Assembly (NCBI GenBank): GCA_041485845.1
Contig: JBGPKH010000658.1
Coordinates: 1-5,071, forward strand
DNA from: OMOG01 sp041485845
GTDB taxonomy: Bacteria > Acidobacteriota > Terriglobia > Bryobacterales > Bryobacteraceae
DNA: 5,071 nt
Direction: 5' to 3'
In this document: piece after piece, positions 1 to 5,071 of the stretch
Layout of the letters: each line of letters opens with the position of its first letter
How positions within the stretch are numbered: position 1 is the first letter of the stretch
Made by a program: the position numbers and the translations under genes
Notes under the pieces: generated by a model
Seen by the model: only the letters and a program-made list of their open reading frames with translations
What the model was told of the DNA's origin: nothing
The model's database searches: none

Positions 1-771
1 AAAGTGCACGAGCTGCGTACGCGCGGTATCACGATCCTGTTTGTCTCGCACGCGGTCGCCGATGTCAAAGCCATCGGAGATCGCGTCCTGTGGCTGGAGC
101 ACGGCCGGCTGGTGGAGATCGGCGAGCCCGAAAAGGTCATCGCCAAGTACCTGGCGGCGATGACGCAGAAGGATTCCCGGTACCTGCAGCTCAAGGCGGG
201 CGCGGAGGAAAAGCGCCCGGGCTCGGCGACGGTGCTTGCTCCCGAGGTGGTGGAGACCATTCCCAACATCGATCACCGCTATGGCGACGGCCGCGCCGAG
301 GTGATCGGGATCGCGGTGCTCGACGAGCGCGGCGATGCGCTGCACGTGCTCGAACCGTCCACGCGAATCGTAGTGCGCATCAGCGTGCGCGCCAAGGACG
401 ACGTGCCCATGCCCATGGTGGGCTTCATGCTGCGCAATCACCTGGGCATCGATTTTTCGGGCGCCAACACGGCACGCGAAGGGTACGAGCTTCCCGCCAT
501 GCAGGCCGGCGATATCTACACGGTGGACTTCCACGTCGAGCTTCCCGAGTTGTACCCGGCGGCGTTCTCCTTTTCGCCGGCAATCGCCGACGGCACGTTG
601 GCGGGTTACACGATGTGCGACTGGATCGACAATGCCGTGGCCATGCAGATGGGGCGCGGCGAGAAGGACATCTACGGCTATATCCACCTGCCTTGCCGCG
701 TGGAAGTGAACGCGCGGATGGCGGGCGATCGTCCGGAGCCCGCTCCCGTGCTGGAGAAGAAAATTGGCTGA
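1..771 (+). CDS. wzt: Wzt-type polysaccharide ABC transporter ATPase, 3' part (5' end outside window)
   Basis: This is the ATP-binding subunit of an ABC exporter that moves a lipid-linked polysaccharide across the inner membrane. The 5' end lies outside the window, so Walker A, the signature motif and Walker B are not visible; 256 residues remain. Residues 1-52 are the end of the nucleotide-binding domain, with the switch histidine H17 in ILFVSHAVADV and then DRVLWLEHGRLVEIG and EKVIAKYL, wording typical of the Wzt/TagH family. Residues about 53-93 form a linker. Residues about 94-235 match the Wzt C-terminal domain pattern: YGDGRAEV opening, a G-rich turn, then MVGFMLRNHLGIDFSGANT. In E. coli O8/O9a this domain binds the modified non-reducing end of the O-antigen; a similar role here is inference. 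The next gene overlaps by 8 bases, suggesting translational coupling. The permease (Wzm) is expected upstream but is not seen. Confidence 0.92.
   Translation, partial: KVHELRTRGITILFVSHAVADVKAIGDRVLWLEHGRLVEIGEPEKVIAKYLAAMTQKDSRYLQLKAGAEEKRPGSATVLAPEVVETIPNIDHRYGDGRAEVIGIAVLDERGDALHVLEPSTRIVVRISVRAKDDVPMPMVGFMLRNHLGIDFSGANTAREGYELPAMQAGDIYTVDFHVELPELYPAAFSFSPAIADGTLAGYTMCDWIDNAVAMQMGRGEKDIYGYIHLPCRVEVNARMAGDRPEPAPVLEKKIG
753..759 (+). promoter_or_regulatory. Ribosome binding site supporting TTG start at 764
   Basis: GGAGAAG lies inside the last codons of the ABC ATPase gene, 4 bases before TTG 764. GGAG alone is 7 bases away. No ATG or GTG in this frame lies between this site and the conserved methyltransferase N-terminus (AEFTGERVIPG), so the TTG start is the natural choice. 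Confidence 0.6.
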
Positions 772-2014
772 ATTTACGGGCGAACGGGTGATCCCGGGCC
801 AGGTGGACGTCGATCTGCTGAACGAGCACCTGGCGCGCTACACGTTCGCGGCGCGCCTGGCTCGCGGCAAGCGGGTACTGGACGCGGGATGCGGGGCGGG
901 CTACGGCACGGCCGAACTGGCGCGCGCGGCCGAGAACGCGGTGGGAATCGACACCGCGGCGGAGGCGGTGGAGTTTGCGCGCGCCAACTACCACCTGCCC
1001 AACCTGCGGTTCGAGCAGGCCTCTTGCACCGCGCTGCCGTACGCCGATCGGAGCTTCGACCTGGTGGTGGCATTCGAGGTGATCGAACACCTGGAGAATT
1101 GGCGCGAGTTTCTGGGCGAGGTCCGCCGCGTGCTCGCGGAGAGCGGGCAGTTTATCGTTTCCACGCCCAACAAGCTGTACTACACCGAGTCGCGCGGGCC
1201 GGAGGGCGCCAATCCGTTCCACGTGCACGAGTTCGATTTCGAGGAGTTTCGCAGCGAGCTGAAGGCCGTGTTTCCGCACGTGGCGATGTTTCTCGAAAAT
1301 CACGTGGAAGGCGTCGCGTTCCAGCCGCACGAGACGGGCAACACGGTGGAGGTGCGGGTGGACTCGTGCGATCCGGTTCCCGGCGAGTCGCACTTCTTCG
1401 TGGCGGTGTGCGCGCACCGGCCGCAGTTGGGCAATCCCACCTTTGTGTATGTGCCGCGCGCCGCCAACCTGCTGCGCGAGCGGGAACATCACATCGCGCT
1501 GCTCGAAGGGGAGCTGGCCACCAAGAACGAATGGCTGCGCAAGGCGCTGGAGGAGCACGAGCGCCTGGTGGAGAAATTCCGCGAGCAGAAGGAGGCGCTC
1601 GAAAAGAGCAACCGGTGGGCCCAGGCGGCCGAAAAGGAGATCGAAGAGCGGGGCGCCCGCATCCTGGAGCTTCAGGACGAGATGGCGCGGGAGCAGGAGT
1701 CCGCGCGGAAGGTGGCCGCGGATTATGCAGGCAAGGTGGTAGAGCTGGAAGCGGACATCCGCGCGAAGACCAAGTGGGCGTTGGATGTGGAGACCGCCCT
1801 CACCGCGGACATACAGAAGCAGACCGCGCACCTGGCGGCCGCGGTGGACGCCCTGCATCGCACCGAGAAGGAACTGGAGGAGCGCACCGGGTGGGCTCTC
1901 CGCCTACAGGAGGAGGCGGACGGCCTGTCGCGGCAACTGGCGTTGGTGCGGGCGTCGCGTTGGGTGAAGCTGGGGCGCAGCGTGGGGCTGGGGCCGGTGT
2001 TCCCTCCGGGATGA
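764..2014 (+). CDS. SAM-dependent methyltransferase with long C-terminal coiled coil; possible chain-capping enzyme
   Basis: This is a 416-residue class I methyltransferase fused to a coiled coil. The SAM-binding glycine loop is VLDAGCGAGYGT at residues 38-49. The acidic residue ending strand 2 is D63 in GID. LPYADRSFDLVVAFEVIEHL at 91-110 is the Methyltransf_11-type motif IV region, and FIVSTPNKLYY at 130-140 follows. Residues about 235-395 are rich in E, K, R, A and L with heptad-like spacing and few helix breakers, so a long coiled coil is likely. The protein ends in SRWVKLGRSVGLGP, a basic, possibly amphipathic tail that might touch the membrane. It overlaps the Wzt-type gene by 8 bases, which suggests it acts on the exported glycan. 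By analogy with WbdD it may methylate the chain end, with the coiled coil acting as a length ruler. No kinase domain is visible, so that analogy is partial. The methyl acceptor could also be an internal sugar. The methyltransferase call is firm; the capping role is inference. Confidence 0.9.
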   Translation: MAEFTGERVIPGQVDVDLLNEHLARYTFAARLARGKRVLDAGCGAGYGTAELARAAENAVGIDTAAEAVEFARANYHLPNLRFEQASCTALPYADRSFDLVVAFEVIEHLENWREFLGEVRRVLAESGQFIVSTPNKLYYTESRGPEGANPFHVHEFDFEEFRSELKAVFPHVAMFLENHVEGVAFQPHETGNTVEVRVDSCDPVPGESHFFVAVCAHRPQLGNPTFVYVPRAANLLREREHHIALLEGELATKNEWLRKALEEHERLVEKFREQKEALEKSNRWAQAAEKEIEERGARILELQDEMAREQESARKVAADYAGKVVELEADIRAKTKWALDVETALTADIQKQTAHLAAAVDALHRTEKELEERTGWALRLQEEADGLSRQLALVRASRWVKLGRSVGLGPVFPPG

Positions 2015-2046
2015 CATGGCTTTCCTGAAACGCCTCCTGCGTGCAC
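2006..2046 (+). repeat. 41-bp direct repeat, copy 1 (at methyltransferase/glycosyltransferase junction)
   Basis: Copy 1 of a 41-bp direct repeat. It matches 2076-2116 at 40 of 41 positions, the only difference being A at 2029 against G at 2099. It contains the methyltransferase stop (TGA 2012-2014) and an ATG at 2016. The two copies are offset by exactly 70 bp, and the 29 bp between them are not repeated. Confidence 0.95.
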
Positions 2047-2084
2047 CTCGCGGCAGAGTTTCTCCAGTTGAAGGACCGGGATGA
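2016..2084 (+). other. 22-codon mini-ORF between the two enzymes, likely a gene remnant or duplication by-product
   Basis: The reading frame begins at ATG 2016, one base after the methyltransferase stop, and ends at TGA 2082-2084, one base before the glycosyltransferase ATG. It starts MAFLKRLLRA, nearly identical to the glycosyltransferase N-terminus MAFLRRLLRA, then diverges to a short tail ending in GPG. Its stop lies in repeat copy 2 exactly where the methyltransferase stop lies in copy 1. No good ribosome binding site is seen, so translation would depend on coupling to the methyltransferase. It may be the remains of a deleted gene, a small translated leader, or a chance result of the duplication. 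No function can be assigned. Confidence 0.35.
2071..2075 (+). promoter_or_regulatory. Ribosome binding site supporting ATG start at 2086
   Basis: AAGGA lies 10 bases before ATG 2086, in the unique spacer between the two repeat copies. It supports ATG 2086 over the in-frame GTG at 2041, which has no purine-rich site upstream. Copy 1's ATG (2016) lacks an equivalent site. Confidence 0.5.
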
Positions 2085-2116
2085 CATGGCTTTCCTGAGA
2101 CGCCTCCTGCGTGCAC
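2076..2116 (+). repeat. 41-bp direct repeat, copy 2 (glycosyltransferase start)
   Basis: Copy 2 of the repeat at 2006-2046. It contains the mini-ORF stop (TGA 2082-2084), the glycosyltransferase start (ATG 2086) and its first ten codons. Removing one copy plus the spacer (70 bp) would leave both flanking enzyme frames unchanged and delete only the mini-ORF. Confidence 0.95.
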
Positions 2117-4512
2117 TGCCGCTGCTGATCGTCTCGCCTTTCCTGATGATCGTCAGCATGGCGGCGCTGGCGATCGCGGATCTGTTTTGGAAGATGGTGG
2201 GGCGGGTCTCCGACCCGCCAAGCCAGCCTGGAGAGGGCCGGTCAGGCTCGCCAAGGCGCGAGGGGACCTGCCCCACTGCGGCGTCCGTAGTCATTCCCAA
2301 TTGGAATGGGAAAGACCTGCTCGAGAAGTACCTGCCTTCGGTGGTCACGGCTTTGGCGGGGAATCCGGAAAATGAGATTGTGGTGGTGGATAACGGGTCG
2401 AGCGATGGCAGCTCCGATTTCGTTCGCTCGGCGTTTCCCCAAGTCGCGCTACTCGCACTGCCCACGAATCTGGGGTTCGGGGGCGGATCGAATGCCGGGT
2501 TCCGCGCCGCCCGAAACGATATCGTGGTGCTGCTGAACAGCGACATGCGCGTGGCGCCCGATTTTCTGGCGCCGCTGCTCGCAGGCTTCCGCGACCCCGA
2601 AGTGTTCGCCGTCTCCTGTCAGATTTTCTTTAGCGACCCGAATAAGGTCCGCGAAGAGACCGGGCTCACGCAGGCCTGGTGGCAGGATGGCGGGCTGCGG
2701 GTCCGGCATCGCCTGGATGCCGGGATCGACGACCTCTATCCGTGCTTTTATGGCGGCGGCGGATCCTGCGCCTTCGATCGCCGGAAGTTTCTCGAACTCG
2801 GCGGCTTCGACCGGCTGCTCGAGCCCTTCTACCTGGAAGACACCGACCTCGGCTTTATGGCTTGGAAACGCGGCTGGAAGGTGCTCTATCAGCCGCGCAG
2901 CGTGGTCTATCACGAGCACCGCGGCACCATCGGCAAGCGGTTCCGCGAGGACCAGATCCAGGCCGTGCTCAAGAAAAATTTTCTGCTCTTCTGTTGGAAG
3001 AACATCCACGAGTGGCCGCGCCTGGCGTCGCACTTCTTTTTCAGCTACGCCGGCGCGGTGCTCAGCGTGGTGTTCGGAGACGTTCTCATCCGTCCCAACC
3101 TGGCTGCGCTATGGCGCGCCTTTCGCCAGTTGCCGCAAGCGATGCGCTCGCGATGGCGCGCCCGGAGCCTGGCCCGCGTCAGCGACACCGAGGCCTTCCA
3201 GCGGCCCCTGGGAGGCTACTTCCGCGATCGCTTTGCAGCCATGCAGCCTGCGCCCGAGCGCCTGAGCGTGCTGTTCGTTTCTCCGTATCCCATCTGCCCG
3301 CCGGTACACGGCGGCGGCGTCTTCATGTACCAGACGCTGCGCCAGTTGGCGAAGCTCGCGGACGTCCACGTGGTCGAATTGCTGGACTGGCCCTCACAGG
3401 AGAAAGACAACGAAGAGCTGCGCGAGTTCTGCGCCTCCGTCGAGTGGATCGTGCGCCCGAGGACGGACGACAAGGGCATGGGCTCGCTGCTGCCGTATGC
3501 GGTGCGCGAATTCGTCAACTACGATCTGGAGTGGCTCATCCACCGGCAGATGTACACCAGGCGGATCGACGTGCTGCAACTGGAATACACGCCGCTAGCG
3601 CAGTATCACGGCGAATACCGGCGGATTCCGTGCGTGCTGTTCGAGCACGACGTCTACTTTCAATCGGTGGGACGCGGGCTGGGCCACATGATTGGCCTGA
3701 TGGGGGAGCTGAAGGCTCGCATGGAGTACCTGCGCGCGCTGCGCTACGAGCTGCGCGCCCTGCCGCGCTTCGACCAGGTGCAGGTCTGCACTCCGGCGAA
3801 TCGCGACTACCTGCTTTCCTTTCGTCCGGACCTGGCGGCCAAACTGCGGCCGGGACTGCGCGCCGGCATCGACACCTCGCACTACGAGTTCCGCAATTGC
3901 GGCCGCGACCCGCTGACCATGCTGTTCGTGGGCAGCTTCCGACACGACCCGAATCGCGTGGCGATGGACTGGTTCGTGCGCGAGGTCTTGCCGCGGATCC
4001 TCGAGCGGCAGCCGGATGCGAAGCTGGTGGTGGCCGGTTCCGATCCGCCTCCCGACCACGCGTATTCCGATTTTTCCGGCGCTCTCGAACTGCTGGGGTT
4101 CGTGGAGGACGTGCGCGAGCCGCTGGGCCGCTACGCCGTGTTTGTGTGCCCGATCCTCAGCGGCTCGGGAGTGCGGGTGAAGCTGCTCGAAGCGTTCGCC
4201 GCCGGCATTCCGGTGGTTTCGACGGTGCTGGGCGCGGAGGGACTGGCGCGTAAGGACGGCGAGTTCTGCGCGTTGTCGGACGATCCCGCGGGGTTTGCCG
4301 ACCGCGTGCTGGCGCTGTTCGAGGATCCCCAGGCCGCGGCCGCCATGGCCTCCAGAGCCCGGGCCGAGGTGGAGGCCAACTGGGATATGCCGGCGATTAC
4401 CCGCAAGCTGGTGGAGGAGTATCGGGGGCTGGTGAAAGAAAAGCGGGGGCCGGGGGCCAGGGGCCAGCGAAACCGCCGGGCGACTGACGCCGGTCAGGCT
4501 ATTTCGGTTTGA
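2086..4512 (+). CDS. Bifunctional glycosyltransferase, N-terminal GT2 and C-terminal GT4 domains, membrane-anchored
   Basis: This 808-residue protein should transfer two sugars from nucleotide-sugar donors during glycan assembly at the inner face of the membrane. Residues about 8-35 form a hydrophobic, probably membrane-bound segment. Residues 38-64 are an in-frame insert encoded by a palindromic repeat. The GT2 domain (about 65-285) has ASVVIPNWNGKDLL, the nucleotide-binding VDNGSSDGS (101-109), LLNSDM with D153 in the DxD position, and EDTDLG (251-256) carrying the likely catalytic acid; it resembles WbbL-type rhamnosyltransferases. A hydrophobic and basic linker (about 298-365) follows. 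The GT4 domain (about 390-785) has VLFVSPYPICPPVHGGG at 395-411, LFVGSFRHDPN at 613-623 and GSGVRVKLLEAFAAGIPVVS at 693-712. E702 matches the second acid of the EX7E motif, while the first is replaced, as is common in GSG-type GT4 enzymes. ATG 2086 is preferred because it has AAGGA upstream and a hydrophobic N-terminus. The tail after residue 785 looks non-conserved. Sugar identities cannot be told. Confidence 0.9.
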   Translation: MAFLRRLLRALPLLIVSPFLMIVSMAALAIADLFWKMVGRVSDPPSQPGEGRSGSPRREGTCPTAASVVIPNWNGKDLLEKYLPSVVTALAGNPENEIVVVDNGSSDGSSDFVRSAFPQVALLALPTNLGFGGGSNAGFRAARNDIVVLLNSDMRVAPDFLAPLLAGFRDPEVFAVSCQIFFSDPNKVREETGLTQAWWQDGGLRVRHRLDAGIDDLYPCFYGGGGSCAFDRRKFLELGGFDRLLEPFYLEDTDLGFMAWKRGWKVLYQPRSVVYHEHRGTIGKRFREDQIQAVLKKNFLLFCWKNIHEWPRLASHFFFSYAGAVLSVVFGDVLIRPNLAALWRAFRQLPQAMRSRWRARSLARVSDTEAFQRPLGGYFRDRFAAMQPAPERLSVLFVSPYPICPPVHGGGVFMYQTLRQLAKLADVHVVELLDWPSQEKDNEELREFCASVEWIVRPRTDDKGMGSLLPYAVREFVNYDLEWLIHRQMYTRRIDVLQLEYTPLAQYHGEYRRIPCVLFEHDVYFQSVGRGLGHMIGLMGELKARMEYLRALRYELRALPRFDQVQVCTPANRDYLLSFRPDLAAKLRPGLRAGIDTSHYEFRNCGRDPLTMLFVGSFRHDPNRVAMDWFVREVLPRILERQPDAKLVVAGSDPPPDHAYSDFSGALELLGFVEDVREPLGRYAVFVCPILSGSGVRVKLLEAFAAGIPVVSTVLGAEGLARKDGEFCALSDDPAGFADRVLALFEDPQAAAAMASRARAEVEANWDMPAITRKLVEEYRGLVKEKRGPGARGQRNRRATDAGQAISV
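2197..2276 (+). repeat. 80-bp palindromic REP/MITE-like element inserted in frame in the glycosyltransferase gene
   Basis: Terminal inverted repeats 2197-2211 and 2262-2276 pair at 13 of 15 positions. Inside the left arm is a perfect hairpin (8-bp stem GGCGGGTC/GACCCGCC at 2201-2208 and 2212-2219, loop TCC). A second stem AGCCTG/CAGGCT lies at 2225-2230 and 2243-2248. The encoded stretch (residues 38-64) is rich in G, P, S and R, unlike both the hydrophobic segment before it and the GT2 fold after it. The arrangement suggests a dispersed palindromic repeat that landed in a tolerant linker and kept the frame. Whether it is dispersed cannot be seen in one window. Confidence 0.7.
4445..4467 (+). 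repeat. G-rich tandem run in the glycosyltransferase 3' tail
   Basis: Three successive units of four or five Gs followed by CC (4445-4451, 4452-4458, 4460-4465) make up this stretch. It encodes part of a low-complexity tail of G, P, R and A residues after the end of the GT4 fold. It looks more like intergenic sequence read through than conserved protein. Confidence 0.5.
4470..4510. terminator. Weak nested stem-loop between convergent genes
   Basis: AAACCG (4470-4475) pairs with CGGTTT (4505-4510), and inside lies CTGAC/GTCAG (4484-4488 and 4493-4497) around loop GCCG. It sits at the meeting point of the two convergent genes, where a bidirectional terminator would be expected. There is no T tract on either side and the stems are short, so an intrinsic terminator is only a weak possibility. 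Confidence 0.2.
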
Positions 4513-5017
4513 AGTTCAGATCCTTCTTGAGGCGCGCAACAATGTCGGACGCTGAGCGATCCATATCGGCGAGGGCGAGGCCCTTGGGAGGCTCGTACGA
4601 CGACCAGATTACCTGGCGCGACTTCACATCCACCAGGAACACCATGCCCTTGCCGCGCCCGAAGGCGGAGTTCAGAGCGGGGTCGCTGCGCTTGTTCACC
4701 GTGTCCGTCGCCAGGCTGGCGGGTTTGGGTTCATCTTCTTTCTTGGCATCTTTCTTGGGCGGCTTTTCGGCTTCGGGCGGCGGGAAGAGGTTGTCCATTT
4801 GCGTCTCGAAGGCCTCGCCGATGCGGTCGGTAAACACCGCGTCCGCGAGCTTCGGATTGGTGACCACCAGGAATACATGGTCATTGGTCAGCCGGTTCGC
4901 CAGGTACTGGTCGAGGCCGCGGGACATCGGCAGCATGTATACCGAATGCACGCCGGCCACATCCGCGCCCGAGAGCAGCGCGCCGGACCAGCCGATGAGG
5001 AACAGGAGCCGTTTCAT
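4499..5017 (-). CDS. Small exported protein of unknown function with charged linker
   Basis: The 172-residue product is not recognised as a named protein. Residues 1-18 (KR, then a hydrophobic run, then LLSGA) look like a signal peptide, with likely cleavage near residue 18. No lipobox cysteine is present, so it is probably periplasmic or outer-face. An N-terminal block (about 24-78) contains VYMLPMSRGLDQYLANRL and DAVFTDRIGEAF. A Lys/Glu/Pro-rich linker follows at about 79-105. The C-terminal block (about 123-165) includes GMVFLVDVKSRQVIWSSYEP, similar in style to small periplasmic proteins in which a strand pair reads 'value stored and converted'. From memory it resembles a conserved acidobacterial hypothetical family; this is unverified. 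The start at 5017 is chosen over the upstream in-frame ATG at 5071 because it gives a proper signal peptide, although no strong ribosome binding site is seen. It runs opposite to the glycan genes and overlaps the glycosyltransferase 3' end by 14 bases, so functional linkage is doubtful. Confidence 0.8.
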   Translation of the reverse strand: MKRLLFLIGWSGALLSGADVAGVHSVYMLPMSRGLDQYLANRLTNDHVFLVVTNPKLADAVFTDRIGEAFETQMDNLFPPPEAEKPPKKDAKKEDEPKPASLATDTVNKRSDPALNSAFGRGKGMVFLVDVKSRQVIWSSYEPPKGLALADMDRSASDIVARLKKDLNFKPK

Positions 5018-5019
5018 TG

Positions 5020-5051
5020 CTTTTATTATGACGCGCCAGCCACAATAAAAG
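5020..5051 (-). promoter_or_regulatory. AT-rich inverted repeat upstream of the exported-protein gene; possible operator/promoter
   Basis: CTTTTATT (5020-5027) and AATAAAAG (5044-5051) form a perfect 8-bp inverted repeat with 16 bases between. This AT-rich patch stands out in high-GC DNA, 3 bases upstream of the start codon. On the minus strand CATAAT (5030-5025) resembles a -10 box, but no well-spaced -35 box is seen. The repeat could bind a dimeric regulator or form a leader hairpin that hides the start region. Confidence 0.35.
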
Positions 5052-5071
5052 TCTGACGATCCTAGATCCAT

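Noticed and set aside
425..1858. Long open frame of 477 codons on the minus strand
   Set aside because: It lies opposite two genes with clear family motifs (Wzt C-terminal domain and methyltransferase). Its translation is Arg/His/Leu-rich with no recognisable motif, as expected for an antisense shadow in high-GC DNA.
2041..2085. GTG start at 2041 adding 15 residues to the glycosyltransferase
   Set aside because: There is no ribosome binding site before it. ATG 2086 has AAGGA upstream and gives the MAFLRRLLRA start that is duplicated in copy 1.
4150..4192. Missing first glutamate of the GT4 EX7E motif read as a dead domain
   Set aside because: The GSG...KLLEA..G.PVVST pattern is the usual form in a GT4 subfamily, so it is not evidence of inactivation.
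2679..4253. Long open frame of 524 codons on the plus strand in another frame
   Set aside because: It overlaps the GT2-GT4 gene out of frame, and its product is Arg/Ala/Pro-rich without domains.
5018..5071. Upstream ATG at 5071 extending the minus-strand protein by 18 residues
   Set aside because: It would bury the signal peptide behind a polar stretch and would place the inverted repeat inside the coding region. ATG 5017 gives a standard signal peptide.
1..5071. CRISPR arrays, tRNA or rRNA genes, transposase genes
   Set aside because: No regularly spaced repeats, tRNA-like folds, rRNA sequence or transposase motifs were seen. The only repeats are the 41-bp pair, the 80-bp palindrome and short low-complexity runs.

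Overview
The window is high-GC, densely coding bacterial DNA. It looks like part of a surface-polysaccharide locus: a cluster exporting O-antigen or another exopolysaccharide through an ABC transporter. Three genes on the + strand run head to tail with overlapping or one-base junctions. They are followed convergently by one gene for a small exported protein. The organism is probably an acidobacterium of the Solibacter/Bryobacter type. That rests on the style of the glycosyltransferase N-terminus, the exported protein and a GC-rich palindromic repeat inside a gene, all judged from memory and not from a search.

Region 1 (1-771) is the 3' part of a Wzt-type ABC transporter ATPase. It keeps the end of the nucleotide-binding domain, including the H-loop, and a complete C-terminal sugar-recognition-like domain. 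Region 2 (764-2014) overlaps it by 8 bases and starts at TTG. It encodes a SAM-dependent methyltransferase with a C-terminal coiled coil of about 160 residues. This pairing resembles the E. coli O8/O9a system, where WbdD (methyltransferase plus coiled coil) caps the finished chain and the Wzt C-terminal domain reads the cap before export. No kinase domain is visible here.

Region 3 (2006-2116) is an odd junction. A 41-bp sequence occurs twice, 70 bp apart, with one mismatch. It carries the stop-start overlap of the neighbouring genes, so a 22-codon mini-ORF sits between methyltransferase and glycosyltransferase. Region 4 (2086-4512) encodes an 808-residue two-domain glycosyltransferase: an N-terminal hydrophobic segment, a GT2 domain and a GT4 domain. 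An 80-bp palindromic element lies in frame between the hydrophobic segment and the GT2 domain, and the C-terminal tail looks like translated intergenic DNA.

Region 5 (4499-5017, - strand) encodes a 172-residue protein with a signal peptide and no recognised function. It overlaps the glycosyltransferase tail by 14 bases. Its upstream DNA (5018-5071) holds an AT-rich perfect 8-bp inverted repeat that may be a promoter or operator. A likely division of work is that the glycosyltransferase adds two sugars, the methyltransferase modifies or ends the chain, and the Wzt protein recognises the product and powers export. The minus-strand gene probably belongs to a different unit.
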